DNA of 64,000 nucleotides from CAVYUC01 sp963783085 (GCA_963783085.1 CAWAMJ010000021.1:1-64000); one strand, 5' to 3'. Shown: positions 9,744-19,512, counted from the first letter of the stretch. The notes: a model not told the origin generated them from the sequence alone. Program-made: numbers and translations.

Positions 9744-10940
9744 TTATCTTTCCTTCATCAATTCATCATAAATAGTTTCTACTTTTTTAGTATTAATTTC
9801 AGGGGAAAATATTTTTTCTGCTTTTTCTCTTCCTTTTAAACCCATTCCTCTTGCTTTATCAGGGTGTTGACATAAAAAATTAACAGCATTTGCTAACGCT
9901 CGCGGGTTCTCTTTTTCAACCAGCAGACCATTAATACCATGATCTACTATTTCGTTCATCCCCTCAACATTACTTCCGATAACAGGTTTGCCATAAGCAA
10001 AAGCTTCAACTGCAGGCCTGCTGAAATGTTCAATTTTAAATGGAGTGATTAAAATATCGCATGCATTAATTGTAGTTAGTGGCTCTTTTAGAAGTCCAAG
10101 TAATTCTGCATTTTGTGTATTCATTATTTTTAAAATAGCGCCATATTTTTTTCGAAAAACAGTTAATTTTAGCCAAAACTTTAATTTTTCTTTTATACCA
10201 TTTGTATTTCCCAATTTATTATAATTGCCTGCAAATTGTATCTTAATGTTTGGATTTAAATAACCCAGACATTCGACTACTGCTTTAAAACCTTTGATTT
10301 TTGCCTGGCCTCCCAGGTACAAAATATTTCGATTTTGATTCAAATTGCCCATAGATGGTCTATATTCTCCAGGAATATTGATAAAATTATAAATAACATA
10401 ATTATTTTTACTTAACCCCAAACGTTTTTTATTATCCTCGCTAATGTTAATGACTGCATCGCAATTATTTTTTATAAGATTTTGAAGAATCTTACGCCGA
10501 ATTCCACAATATCCTTTTGCAATAGCTTCCCGATTATGTAGTACAACTTTTCTCCCAAGTTTATTGGCAGCATATGCCCAACTGGTTAAAACATGAGAAT
10601 TTAAGTGTACAATGTCAAAATCCTGTGTTTTTAGATAAGAAGGAGCAACTTTTTTTGCCGTTCGCCACCAGTGATTATATGCTCCAAAATATTTATAAAA
10701 TTTCCACCAATGTGTTTTTGCTGTTTCTGTATGAGAAAACCATTTATCAGAAGCACCAATAACTTCTGTTTTAATACCTTGTTGGGTGTATAAGTTGATA
10801 ACTTCACTGTTTTTTATAAAAGCTACTTTTACATCATATTTATCTTTGTTTAAATGTAAAATCAAATTAAGCAAACTTATGGGAGCACCGCCGACACCCG
10901 TGCCATGATGAATAAACAAAATTTTAGTTTTTTTTGTCAT
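9744..10940 (-). CDS. GT4 family glycosyltransferase
   Basis: Intact 398-aa enzyme. The start FIHHGTGVGGAPISLLNLIL carries the glycine-rich GT4 N-terminal loop. The donor domain has ILYLGGQAKIKGF and FSRPAVEAFAYGKPVIGS with the conserved glutamate, followed by NGLLVEKENP. Its ATG directly abuts the TAA of the Wzy gene at 10941. A cytoplasmic sugar transferase of the repeat-unit assembly line; sugar specificity unknown. Confidence 0.9.
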   Translation of the reverse strand: MTKKTKILFIHHGTGVGGAPISLLNLILHLNKDKYDVKVAFIKNSEVINLYTQQGIKTEVIGASDKWFSHTETAKTHWWKFYKYFGAYNHWWRTAKKVAPSYLKTQDFDIVHLNSHVLTSWAYAANKLGRKVVLHNREAIAKGYCGIRRKILQNLIKNNCDAVINISEDNKKRLGLSKNNYVIYNFINIPGEYRPSMGNLNQNRNILYLGGQAKIKGFKAVVECLGYLNPNIKIQFAGNYNKLGNTNGIKEKLKFWLKLTVFRKKYGAILKIMNTQNAELLGLLKEPLTTINACDILITPFKIEHFSRPAVEAFAYGKPVIGSNVEGMNEIVDHGINGLLVEKENPRALANAVNFLCQHPDKARGMGLKGREKAEKIFSPEINTKKVETIYDELMKER

Positions 10941-12257
10941 TTAGCCTTTTCTTTCTATAAAATTAATCCCATACAATATTCCACTCAAGCCAAGAAGTAT
11001 AAAACTAAATGTGACCATCAATACATATTGCCCAACCAAGCCGCCTATTACACCCGTTCCGAGGCAAGCTCCGGCTAGAAGTATTAGGCCGTTAGAGTTC
11101 GGACTGTTCCGCAGATATTTACCAGGACCATATATGATCATTATGAAATAAACCAGGAAGATAACTGCACCAATCAAAATGCCGTAGTTTCTCATTAACT
11201 CCAAGCCAATATTATGAATTCCGAATTCTACATTATCTATTTTTGCACCGCTGTTTGATAAATATGAATAATTCGGCACTTCATATGGTGGCCACCACAT
11301 TTTATTTTGAGTTATTAGATTCCATCCCCCCGCCCAAATAACTGCACGGTCATCGAAGGCTTTATATTGCAGAAGGGTTAAAAATTCATCCCACTCAAAA
11401 AGGGATAATTCATCCGTCTTTATGCTTTCCTGGCGTTTAATTACATTGTATTGGTTTGTGCCGTAAATTAATCCTGCTACCAGCAAAACACTAATAATAA
11501 TTGCTCTTGGTTTTGCTATCTGATTTAGAATCCTTGAATATCTCTTAATTGATGCAATGGAAGCAACAAATGCCACTAACGCAGAAAAGAACAAAGTCAA
11601 TTTTAATCCCTTGAACCCGGAACCGGTGACTAATAAAAGCATTAAGCTTAAAATTATCCAAGTCGTTGGTACCTCAAACTTTTTCCTTAAAATTAATTTT
11701 GTAGCTACTAAGGCAAAAATTAAAGGGAAACTTATCCAATATGCTCTTATAGTGAAGTTAATATAAGGAATAAATTGAAAAAATGGCAGTAAAAGCAAAC
11801 TCAGTGTAATTCCGGAGATCACTACTTTATTAACTTTCCTGGCAACAATAACACCATAATAAAAAGGAAATAAACCCAAATAAAATCCCAGAGGGCTTAG
11901 AATCTCAACAATACCAGCGTTCATGTTCAAAACTCTAACTCCAGTCATAAATATGAAAACCGGTAAAGGAATTAAACTTAACAGCAAAAGCCACTTTAAT
12001 CCCTGTTTTTTTAAAAAAGAATAATTTGTAAGTGTCATCAATAAAGCTGAAAGTAACACCACATAAGCCAGGGTAGAACCGGGAACGACCAATACAAATA
12101 AGGCAGGTATATACAACGGTTTCTTAGACCAAACCAAATAAAAAACATAGGGTGCTAAAGCAATTTTTCCGATCTCAGGTATCATGTTCTGTATTGGCAG
12201 CAGAACTATGGCGACCAGAAGATGAATAAAGCCTGTTGATTTTAAAAATTCTTTCAT
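10941..12257 (-). CDS. wzy: O-antigen polymerase (Wzy-like) membrane protein
   Basis: 438 residues, almost entirely hydrophobic, with roughly 11-12 predicted membrane helices. A large soluble loop at about residues 285-355 contains FDDRAVIWAGGWNLI and GIHNIGLELMRNYG, the arginine-containing periplasmic loop typical of Wzy polymerases and WaaL ligases. Between GT4 and Wzx genes a polymerase for undecaprenyl-linked repeat units is the likeliest role; a ligase cannot be ruled out. Sequence identity among Wzy proteins is low, so the call rests on topology and context. Confidence 0.8.
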   Translation of the reverse strand: MKEFLKSTGFIHLLVAIVLLPIQNMIPEIGKIALAPYVFYLVWSKKPLYIPALFVLVVPGSTLAYVVLLSALLMTLTNYSFLKKQGLKWLLLLSLIPLPVFIFMTGVRVLNMNAGIVEILSPLGFYLGLFPFYYGVIVARKVNKVVISGITLSLLLLPFFQFIPYINFTIRAYWISFPLIFALVATKLILRKKFEVPTTWIILSLMLLLVTGSGFKGLKLTLFFSALVAFVASIASIKRYSRILNQIAKPRAIIISVLLVAGLIYGTNQYNVIKRQESIKTDELSLFEWDEFLTLLQYKAFDDRAVIWAGGWNLITQNKMWWPPYEVPNYSYLSNSGAKIDNVEFGIHNIGLELMRNYGILIGAVIFLVYFIMIIYGPGKYLRNSPNSNGLILLAGACLGTGVIGGLVGQYVLMVTFSFILLGLSGILYGINFIERKG

Positions 12258-12292
12258 TAATTAAGTAAAGTATTTCGTCTAATTTTGATAGC

Positions 12293-13756
12293 TTATTCTA
12301 TTTTTCTGTTTGATTTTTTACGAAAAATAGACTTTAAAGGAACAAATTCACTTAAAAATTTAAAATAACCTGCAACATAATAACTTATTAAAAGCATTAT
12401 CATAAAAACTGCTGCTTTAACAGATAATTGCAACCGGTAATCCACTATCATTCTTTCAGGTATAAACACCGCAAAAAAAACAACAATGCCTGTTATAAAC
12501 GGAATTTTTAAAGTTTGAAATAGATTGGATAAAGGGATTTTAAGTACAAACTTATAAAGAATGAAAAAACCTTGAAAGAAATTAATAATGAAAGCAAAAA
12601 GCAAGAAGAAACCTACTTTCTCAATTGTTCCTGCCATTATTCCAAAAATAATTGCCGCAACCGTAACAAGAGCAGCAATAGCACCTGTCAGGAAGTAATA
12701 ATTAATTTTACCGGAAGCCTGAAAAATACCTCCTGTACTGGCAAGTATCATTTGAATCCAGACAGAAAGAGCAAGCCATTTGAATGGTTCAGTACTTGGT
12801 CCCCACTGATTGCCAAACAGAACAGTTATTACTTCGGATCTGAAATGAAATAGTAAAACAGATATGGGAATACCAACAACAGCTAATAATTTAACCAATT
12901 TAACGTGTATGTTTACCAGCTCTGTACGACTATGATTGCTTAAAACAGGATGAATAACTGCTGCTATTATGGTAGTAAAATTATCCAAAGGCATTTTCAT
13001 AACGCGGTAAGATTTTTCATAATAACCAAGTGGTTGCGCACCAAGGTATTTACCGATTAAAACATTATCCAAATTTCGTGAGAAGAAATTAACAAACTGA
13101 AAAAGAAAGTTATAAAATGAATACCGAAGCATTGCGCCCAGCCCTTTAAAAATTAAAATTGGCTTTACCGGTATTTTTACAACAATATACTGAAAGATAA
13201 AAATGTAGATTGCACTTAATACTGAACGGATTATTAATGCCCAATAGCTAAAACCCGCAAATGCCAGTATAATACCTACTATTCCGGTAAAAAAACTGGC
13301 AGATACCATAATGATACCTATTTGTTTAAATTTCTGTTCGCGACGCAATACTCCCAAAGTAGTCATTGATGCGGCCTTAAAAAAAAGGGTAATTGACAAA
13401 ACCTTTCCGATTTGTATATATTCTATTGAATCATAAAAGTCAGCTATTAAATAAGAACTAAACCAGAAACCCGTTGCCAGAAGAAAACCAATAAGCAGAG
13501 AAAGATTAAAAACCGAACTCAAATTATCAGTGGTTAAATTTTTGTATTGCACAATTCCAACGCTGATGCCCATATCGCTGAACAAACTAAAAAAAGTTAC
13601 AAAAACAGTAACCATGGCTACCGTTCCAAATTCTTCAGGTGTTAGCAAGCGAGCTAAGATTGCCCCAATAAACAGGTTTATGAAAACGTTGGAATACTGG
13701 GCTAAGGCGGTGAATTTGACACCTGAGAACAGACTGTTTTTGATTTCTTTAGTCAA
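12293..13756 (-). CDS. wzx: Wzx/WzxC-type polysaccharide flippase
   Basis: 487-aa integral membrane protein of the Polysacc_synt_3 / MOP flippase superfamily. The N-terminus (SGVKFTALAQYSNVFINL, then ARLLTPEEFGTVAMVTVF) is diagnostic. There are about 12-14 membrane helices and RNLDNVLIGKYLGAQPLGYYE in the middle. It moves lipid-linked repeat units across the inner membrane for the neighbouring polymerase. No frameshifts, and the length is usual for the family. Confidence 0.92.
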   Translation of the reverse strand: MTKEIKNSLFSGVKFTALAQYSNVFINLFIGAILARLLTPEEFGTVAMVTVFVTFFSLFSDMGISVGIVQYKNLTTDNLSSVFNLSLLIGFLLATGFWFSSYLIADFYDSIEYIQIGKVLSITLFFKAASMTTLGVLRREQKFKQIGIIMVSASFFTGIVGIILAFAGFSYWALIIRSVLSAIYIFIFQYIVVKIPVKPILIFKGLGAMLRYSFYNFLFQFVNFFSRNLDNVLIGKYLGAQPLGYYEKSYRVMKMPLDNFTTIIAAVIHPVLSNHSRTELVNIHVKLVKLLAVVGIPISVLLFHFRSEVITVLFGNQWGPSTEPFKWLALSVWIQMILASTGGIFQASGKINYYFLTGAIAALVTVAAIIFGIMAGTIEKVGFFLLFAFIINFFQGFFILYKFVLKIPLSNLFQTLKIPFITGIVVFFAVFIPERMIVDYRLQLSVKAAVFMIMLLISYYVAGYFKFLSEFVPLKSIFRKKSNRKIE

Positions 13757-13809
13757 TTGTAATAAATTTATTGGGAGTTATTCTTTTAATCTTCAAGTAT
13801 ATATTTTTA

Positions 13810-14712
13810 TTACTTTACAAAGTAATAGTCTTTTATTTGATTATACTTTTTATGTAAAGCAATTTGCCGATGCAGTTTAATTAATTGAAAAAATGCAGCC
13901 CAACTTTCTCTCGAGGCAAATCCTTGTATTGCAAAACTTTTTGCGATTGATGAAATCGTTAATTGTTTAAAAATCCTTAAATATTCAATGTATAGGTTTT
14001 TATCCATCTTTTTTAATTGCACGAGGAAAATATTGAAAAAATACTTTTTGTTTTGTTTAAATTTAGTATTTTGTTTACGATAGTGAAAACCAACTAAATT
14101 GGGTGCAACTCCAACTTTAAAGCTAAAAAAGTTTACTCTTTTAGCATATTCAGAGTCTTCCCCATAGTGTTCAAAAAGCGGATCAAAACCACCAACTTTC
14201 TGCAGGCATTCCTTTGATATCATCCATATTGCGGCGTTGGTGTATTTTATTTCATATAATTCTTTTATTTTTTTTTTACATATTAAATCGTTGATATATT
14301 CTTTGGATCCTTTAGATAAATTGCTTAAATGCCTAAAATCTACTGTTGTTTTGGAATATAAATGAACTGGGCTAATTATTCCGTAATTTGGATTTTCTTT
14401 CTGAATATTTTTTAAAAGAAAAATATTATTATACGAAATGTATGCGTCTTGATTTAATAAAAGAAAATGTGTGCAATTATCATTTAAGGCTAGTTTAAAG
14501 CCAAGATTATTTGCCTTCCCAAAACCTAAATTTGTATCATTTTGTATAAAAATAAACTTTTTACAATTTTTTTTAATAGATTCTTGTGTGCCATCAGTGG
14601 AACCATTATCAATTATATAAACCTTGATATTTTTAGGGACGTTCCTTAACGGCAATAAGGATTTATCTATCCACGGTAGAGCATTATACGTTATTATAAT
14701 TATTCCCAGCAT
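13810..14712 (-). CDS. GT2 family glycosyltransferase
   Basis: 300-aa GT-A enzyme. It begins GIIIITYNALPWIDKSLLPL, with the donor-site IIDNGSTDGT near residue 37 and the acidic NQDAY motif near residue 88. KVGGFDPLFEHYGEDSEYAKR supplies the catalytic aspartate region. Closest in form to rhamnosyltransferase-like GT2 proteins. A C-terminal region of about 80 residues is basic and probably membrane-peripheral. Same orientation as the Wzx gene, 53 bases away. Confidence 0.88.
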   Translation of the reverse strand: MLGIIIITYNALPWIDKSLLPLRNVPKNIKVYIIDNGSTDGTQESIKKNCKKFIFIQNDTNLGFGKANNLGFKLALNDNCTHFLLLNQDAYISYNNIFLLKNIQKENPNYGIISPVHLYSKTTVDFRHLSNLSKGSKEYINDLICKKKIKELYEIKYTNAAIWMISKECLQKVGGFDPLFEHYGEDSEYAKRVNFFSFKVGVAPNLVGFHYRKQNTKFKQNKKYFFNIFLVQLKKMDKNLYIEYLRIFKQLTISSIAKSFAIQGFASRESWAAFFQLIKLHRQIALHKKYNQIKDYYFVK

Positions 14713-14757
14713 GTACTTTTATATTTTATTTTACTCAGGATTAAAAACAGTAGAAAT

Positions 14758-15531
14758 TTATTTCTTAGGATACTGGTTATTGACCAACATGTTAGACTCT
14801 TCATCATTATTTCCTTTATGAATAAATATAAGGTTATGATAAAAATGAATGGAGACAATTTTTTGATCGTAGTAAGATTGCTTGTAATTAGGAATTTCAA
14901 ATTCTTTATTATTGAGAGAATCTGTAAATCGTTTGAAAAAATTCATTAAAGTTTTTGAATTACTTAAATCTTCACTATCACCTCCATATTCTTTCCAATA
15001 AGATGTTTGAGTATCTTCAATAACATAAATTCCGTCATCACTTAATTTTGGGAACAAATATTCAAAGGATTGAATTACATGCTCATTAATATGACTTCCA
15101 TCATCGATAATAATATCTACTTTTTTAATGTCTTCTAATACTTTATTTAAAAAATCTTTATCTATTTGGCTTCCTTTATAAATTTTTATTCTATTTTCCT
15201 GTAACAATGATTTATCATAAATATCAATAGCAAAAATTTTCGCAAAAGGAAAATATCGCTTCCACATTCTTAAAGATTTACCACCATACAAAGGATTTTC
15301 ATACCCACCAACTCCTATTTCTAATAAGTTGATTCTTTTATATCTAAATTTTTTAAAATGGGTTTTGTAATGTTGTGTATAAAAATGCTTTCCAATTTTA
15401 TCTGTACCATATATTTTCCCAAGTTTATCTAAGTTATTTCCATAGCCAAACGATTTAATATCATTTAATATATTTTTTATCTTCAGCTTAGTAGTATCTT
15501 TTAATCGATTTCTTAATATTTTTTTGATCAT
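14758..15531 (-). CDS. Class I SAM-dependent methyltransferase
   Basis: 257 aa. SAM motif I is visible (INLLEIGVGGYENPLYGG), followed by IFAIDIYDKS (acidic residue after strand 2) and VDIIIDDGSHINEHV (motif IV). The shape matches sugar O-methyltransferases of the MycE/macrocin type, so it may methylate a sugar of the glycan or cap its non-reducing end. Intact and A+T-rich like its neighbours. Target not deducible. Confidence 0.82.
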   Translation of the reverse strand: MIKKILRNRLKDTTKLKIKNILNDIKSFGYGNNLDKLGKIYGTDKIGKHFYTQHYKTHFKKFRYKRINLLEIGVGGYENPLYGGKSLRMWKRYFPFAKIFAIDIYDKSLLQENRIKIYKGSQIDKDFLNKVLEDIKKVDIIIDDGSHINEHVIQSFEYLFPKLSDDGIYVIEDTQTSYWKEYGGDSEDLSNSKTLMNFFKRFTDSLNNKEFEIPNYKQSYYDQKIVSIHFYHNLIFIHKGNNDEESNMLVNNQYPKK

Positions 15532-15540
15532 ATTATATAA

Positions 15541-15769
15541 TTAAAAATTTGGAAAAATTGAGAGAGCTGGTATGAGTAATAAATGCTGGGATTTTTTATA
15601 TTTTATATATTTGACTTTACACCATTTATAAATTCCATAACTGGCATTTTTATTAGCGTATTCACTTTCATTCTGTTCTCATTCAAAAAGTTCTGTATCT
15701 AAAATACTTGTAGAAAAATGGTAACTAAAAATGTTAGTAATCTGCCCGTGCATTTTTTCCAGCCAAGTA
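15541..15769 (-). other. Possible C-terminal remnant of an unknown protein
   Basis: One minus-strand frame stays open apart from a single TGA, reading NASYGIYKWCKVKYIKYKK and ending at a stop at 15541. It is directly joined to the truncated wecB start at 15770. I cannot assign it to a family. Confidence 0.3.
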
Positions 15770-15943
15770 TCAGGTGCTATCTATTTCAAGCAGTGTCATT
15801 ATCTGGTCAAGCATTTCGCGGTGTTGGGCTGTAACACAAACCTTTATGTCAAATTGGTCTGGGTATTTTTGGAAGTCTTTTACCAAAGGAGCCATTTTTA
15901 TGGCTTCGGGGCGGGTTCCAAATACGAGCAGTATTTTTTTCAT
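15770..15943 (-). pseudogene. UDP-GlcNAc 2-epimerase 5' fragment (wecB-like)
   Basis: ATG at 15943, then KKILLVFGTRPEAIKMAPL and VCVTAQHREMLDQIMTLL, the unmistakable start of non-hydrolysing UDP-GlcNAc 2-epimerases. It stops at TGA 15770 after 57 codons, with the rest missing. It differs from the capG gene at 19513-20686 (VVGTRPEIIRLSRVM), so it comes from another epimerase gene. Confidence 0.85.
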
Positions 15944-16022
15944 AGAATTATGTTTGATAGCTGATATAAATTTTCAAGTTATTTTGCAGGCTTCTGATAA
16001 TTTGTTGGGCAACAATGCTACA

Positions 16023-16108
16023 TTATTCCTTCCACACGGTTCGTTTAATATAGTCAGTATATCCAAGTATAATCCTTACCACCTTCTCACTCACATCCGG
16101 CACGAATT
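16023..16108 (-). pseudogene. capG/wecB 3'-tail copy A
   Basis: Reads VPDVSEKVVRIILGYTDYIK and then RTVWKE-stop, the last 27 or so codons of a CapG-type 2-epimerase. It lies directly after copy B. The sequence differs at several positions from the tail of the capG gene at 19513. Confidence 0.7.
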
Positions 16109-16125
16109 GGTGATTGGGTGATGAT

Positions 16126-16240
16126 TCATTGTTCGCTCCAGACTGTACGTTTAATAAAACCGGTATAGCTTAAAATAATCCGTACCACCTTATCAGAAAC
16201 ATTTGGCATAGAATAATCACCAACCAGTTTGAAATTCCTT
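16126..16240 (-). pseudogene. capG/wecB 3'-tail copy B
   Basis: Reads ERNFKLVGDYSMPNVSDKVV, then RIILSYTGFIKRTVWSEQ and stop, the last 37 codons of the same epimerase family. It abuts the RAYT remnant on its 5' side. Confidence 0.75.
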
Positions 16241-16246
16241 TCTTCC

Positions 16247-16275
16247 CTCGCTGGCGCCGATTTGCAATCGGTGTC
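16247..16275. repeat. REP-like hairpin next to RAYT remnant
   Basis: The imperfect palindrome GCGCCGATTTGCAATCGGTG, with GCTGGC on its outer side, matches a family recurring near 16634, 24375, 31398, 35385 and 35818 (consensus CGGATTNCAAATCCGCGCC followed by AGCG). Hairpins of this kind normally flank RAYT transposase genes. Confidence 0.6.
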
Positions 16276-16293
16276 ATTGCCAAATTGGCAATA

Positions 16294-16640
16294 CTATTTA
16301 ATAACAATAACATCCAACAATCCTTTTTCACCTGCATAATACCGATTAGCTTCAAAATGTCGTATTCCTGCCTGACGGCAGGCAGGTTTTCACTTCGTTC
16401 AAACTACTCCTTTTTCAGTCTATCGGCATTATACCTGCTTATTTTTGCTGCATACTTGATTTTAGCTGGTATAATCTGCAGCACCGCTGTACAAGTAATC
16501 TTCGGCCCTGAAAACGATTCCTTCTTCTACTGGTTTTTGATGAATGTAGTTTATTTTTTCATCAATTACTTTGTTACTCCACAATTCTGTTGGTTTATTA
16601 TCTCCATAAATGTTTTTCAACCTTATTGGCTGAGGTACGG
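16294..16640 (-). pseudogene. RAYT / IS200-like transposase C-terminal remnant
   Basis: Reads KPTELWSNKVIDEKINYIHQ, KPVEEGIVFRAEDYLYSGA, and after an interruption YYAGEKGLLDVIVIK-stop at 16294. This is the C-terminal part of REP-associated tyrosine transposases (Y1 superfamily), which end in this way in Bacteroidota. The catalytic HxH and tyrosine part is missing. The interruption (about 16370-16430) contains a CCTGCCTGACGGCAGGCAGG palindrome, so a second hairpin has inserted into the remnant. Confidence 0.7.
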
Positions 16641-16668
16641 ATTACAAATCCGCACCAGCGGAGAAAGG
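16625..16668. repeat. REP-like hairpin
   Basis: Palindrome GTACGGATTACAAATCCGCA followed by CCAGCG, on the 5' side of the RAYT remnant. With the copy at 16247 it brackets the transposase, the usual REP-RAYT-REP layout. Confidence 0.6.
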
Positions 16669-16722
16669 AAAAATTAACAGATTACGTAGATTTTAATCTG
16701 TTCTATCTGCGTTTTCAGCGTT

Positions 16723-16918
16723 CTATTCTTCGCTCCAAACATTTCGTTTAATATAATCTGTATATCCCAGAATAATCCTCACCACCTTCTCACTCACATT
16801 CGGCATCGAATAATCGCCAACCAGCCTGAAATTTCTATCCTCAGCCGTTTTCTGGTTTTGCAATTGCATCAGCCCCTGCATGATCCGCTAAGGGTTTAAT
16901 CCAACCATCATCACTTAT
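16723..16918 (-). pseudogene. capG/wecB 3'-tail copy C
   Basis: Reads QKTAEDRNFRLVGDYSMPNV, then SEKVVRIILGYTDYIK, NVWSEE-stop, about 60 codons, with an internal TAG. Nearly identical to copy D. It separates the RAYT remnant from the MNT/HEPN remnant. Confidence 0.78.
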
Positions 16919-16966
16919 CATGTCAACAATCTTAACATTTTTTTATAGCTCAATCTGGTTGGTGGT

Positions 16967-17449
16967 TTATTTCCCAAACCGGGATTCGATGTAGTTTTCC
17001 ACCCCTTCCCATATTTCTGTAATTAGTTGGTAATTTGCTTAACAGGTTTAATCCCTGAATTATTCGTGGGTTATAAATGGGTACTCGTGGGTAACAATGT
17101 TTCTTGTTTCCCGAAGCAAAATCCAATCATCTGCGCTGGTAATTATTTCCAATTCATCAAGTTTTACGATCGGTCGATAAATGGTAATCTTTTGACTTCT
17201 TCACCAAGATTTTCAAGAATTGCAGGGAATAACCTTCCTCCCATGCTATCCTAGTTTTGAAAAACGAAAAATTAACTGGTCAAAGAAACTCAGTTCTTCA
17301 GGTTTTAATCTTATATATTTTTCCCTGTCAAGGGGGAAATGTATTTTAATTTTTTCCCAGGCAAAACTCATACGCTGGCAATGAATAGTGCAAAGTTGAA
17401 CTGCCTCATTTAATTTGTCCCTTTTTTCAGAAAGGTTTCCCATTTTCAA
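16967..17449 (-). pseudogene. HEPN-domain protein remnant (partner of MNT)
   Basis: Starts KRDKLNEAVQLCTIHCQRMS and keeps LRETRNIVTHEYPFIT, the HEPN R-x4-H motif, in a second frame after a frameshift near 17246. It has further stops near the 3' end (position 16967). Close paralogue of the intact gene at 36596-37102. Confidence 0.7.
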
Positions 17450-17464
17450 AATATAAAGGATTGA

Positions 17465-17769
17465 TTATAATTCTATTTTTTGCCGGATAACAGAGCGGTA
17501 AAAATTTTTCTTTTGCCTTGTATTGGTATTGTCAAAAACCACATCGATTTTCCCGGCCACCAATTTTTGTTTTAATCTCGGCCAGAAAAATGGATTTTTG
17601 TCTCTAATGTTAAGGTTGTTTCGTCATTATTTTTTATAAGCAAGTCAATATCTCCTCCTTTTTTACGATCGTCGGTTCTGGAACCAAATAAAGAAACAGT
17701 TGTTTCCTGCCCGAAATATTTTCTGGCAAGTTTATTAATGATATCAATTTGCAACTTACTTAAACGCAT
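17465..17769 (-). pseudogene. MNT-type nucleotidyltransferase remnant
   Basis: The first 60 codons are open (LARKYFGQETTVSLFGSRTD and GGDIDLLIK: GSR plus DxD of the minimal nucleotidyltransferase fold). A frameshift near 17590 follows. The remainder reads GKIDVVFDNTNTRQKKNFYR and RQKIEL to a stop at 17465. Paralogue of 37099-37401. It lies 15 bases before the HEPN remnant, as expected for the toxin-antitoxin pair. Confidence 0.7.
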
Positions 17770-17843
17770 GATCCAAAGGTATAAAAATTTTGAACATCAT
17801 TTTGGCGGCTATAAAAGTGTATCCCCAAAAATTATCTTTTGTT

Positions 17844-18092
17844 CTATTCTTCGCTCCAAACAGTTCGTTTAATATAGTCCGTATATCCCAGAATGATCCT
17901 CACCACCTTCTCACTCACATTCGGCATCGAATAATCGCCAACCAGCCTGAAATTTCTATCCTCAGCCGTTTTCTGGGTTTGCAATTGCACCAGCCCCTGC
18001 ATGATCCGCTCCGGGTTTAATCCAACCATCATCACGGATGCTTCTTCCATGGCTTCGGGGCGTTCGTGAGCTTCGCGGATGTTGAGTTTTTG
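17844..18092 (-). pseudogene. capG/wecB 3'-tail copy D
   Basis: About 83 codons, NIREAHERPEAMEEASVMMV to YIKRTVWSEE and stop, all in one frame. It begins abruptly 14 bases after the stop of the AlbA_2 gene. It differs from the true capG tail (for example LVGDYSMPNVSEKVV versus QVTDYSMPNVSDKVV), so it is a different allele and not a recent duplicate. Confidence 0.82.
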
Positions 18093-18105
18093 ACAAACAA
18101 CGGTC

Positions 18106-19479
18106 TTAATCCTCTTGATTCACTTTCCAGTGACCTCCTTTTGGGGAGCCAATACGTTCGATAAATCCATATTCTTTCAATTTTGAAATGTTTTCTTTAA
18201 TTTTTCTTTGGGATATTCCAACAATTTCTGCTAAATCGGATGTAGTTACCTTATGGTTTTCTTTTATCGCAAGAATTATTTTTTGCTGATTATCGGTGAC
18301 CTTATCGGTGACCTTATCGGTGACCTTATCGGTGACCTTATCGGTGACCTTACTGGTGACATCTTCATTTGAATAAATTGTTATCCAAAAGGAATCGGAA
18401 AAATTGAAGCGTACCTGGTTACCATTATCCTTGCAAGCATCTGTAACACGTTTAATGCCTGTTCCTGCTTTTTCCATTAAATGAGTCCGGGAAAGTAAAT
18501 CGGCAAGTAAGCGGTTACGTGACTCACTTTTCTTTCCAAATTCGCTTTCCGGGAACATTAATTCGCCCTTATTATTAATAACGATACTACTTTTTAGTTT
18601 CTCTATTGCAATTGTATCACCGAGAAAGTAGTCAAAATGAACGATTGAGTTGACAATAGCTTCGCGATAGGCTTCTGTAGGATACTCAGGAAATTCTTTT
18701 CGTTGAATGTCCTTAATTTCATATCGAACAGGCACGCGCTCTTTAAGGTATGCAATTGCAAATTCGATATTTCCAATAACACCACGGTCAACTACCTTTT
18801 TATCGAGAATATCAACACGTATGTCGTCATTAAAATGGATACATCTGATTTTGGAACTCATGATGTATTTGTATGGTTCTTTGGCAAAGAATAATATACC
18901 GGCATTTGTAATTCCTTCGTTGTTAAGTACCCGCAAGTTGAATAGAATTTCTTCTTTGGTCAGATTGTTTGAAATACCCGCAAGTTTAAGGTAGTATTCA
19001 AATTTTTCATTGTCGAAATCTTTCCAGTCGAAATTACCACAAACTTGCTCATCGTAGCGAACTTTTCCTGTTTTAATAGCCAGGGCAAGGATTTCATTCC
19101 GGGTCATTTTCTGAGAATTGGCTCCCATACGCATAAAAAAGCCAGCTGAACAGGAATACGGTTTGTTGCTTCCTTCTTTGACTTCGATAGCAAGAACACT
19201 TTCGATTTGATTGATTGAAATAAGAATTGAAGGGTCACAATTGTATGCTATGTCCTGTATCTGTGATTTCAACCTGTTTGTGATTTCAGCTCCTTTTATA
19301 ATACCTGCATCAGTAATCCCCAAATAGATAACACCTCCGGAAGCGTTAGCAAATGCTGCAATTTCCTTTTGGATGGTTTTATCAAACGATTCTTTGAACT
19401 CGATGAATTGCCCTTCACCTAATTCAATTACTTTTTCAATATTATATAATGATGTTTTGTTAAACATGGAACCAAGCAC
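18106..19479 (-). CDS. AlbA_2 (Schlafen-like) / HATPase_c_4 regulator-type protein
   Basis: 457 aa. The N-terminal AlbA_2 domain is visible as EGQFIEFKESFDKTIQKEIA and FANASGGVIYLGITD. The middle (PTEAYREAIVNSIVHFDY, then KAGTGIKRVTDAC) matches the ATP-binding HATPase_c_4 region of 'putative ATP-dependent DNA helicase / transcriptional regulator' proteins. The C-terminal winged helix (KVTTSDLAEIVGISQRKIKE) follows. Residues around 378-398 are five near-perfect VTDK repeats encoded by a 12-base direct repeat, so copy number can change without frameshift. Codon 5 is an alternative start. It is inserted between the true capG tail and tail copy D. A defence or regulatory role is plausible but unproven. 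Confidence 0.85.
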   Translation of the reverse strand: MLGSMFNKTSLYNIEKVIELGEGQFIEFKESFDKTIQKEIAAFANASGGVIYLGITDAGIIKGAEITNRLKSQIQDIAYNCDPSILISINQIESVLAIEVKEGSNKPYSCSAGFFMRMGANSQKMTRNEILALAIKTGKVRYDEQVCGNFDWKDFDNEKFEYYLKLAGISNNLTKEEILFNLRVLNNEGITNAGILFFAKEPYKYIMSSKIRCIHFNDDIRVDILDKKVVDRGVIGNIEFAIAYLKERVPVRYEIKDIQRKEFPEYPTEAYREAIVNSIVHFDYFLGDTIAIEKLKSSIVINNKGELMFPESEFGKKSESRNRLLADLLSRTHLMEKAGTGIKRVTDACKDNGNQVRFNFSDSFWITIYSNEDVTSKVTDKVTDKVTDKVTDKVTDNQQKIILAIKENHKVTTSDLAEIVGISQRKIKENISKLKEYGFIERIGSPKGGHWKVNQED

Positions 19480-19512
19480 TTTTATCTTTTGTTTTTGTCG
19501 TATTGTGAAGTT

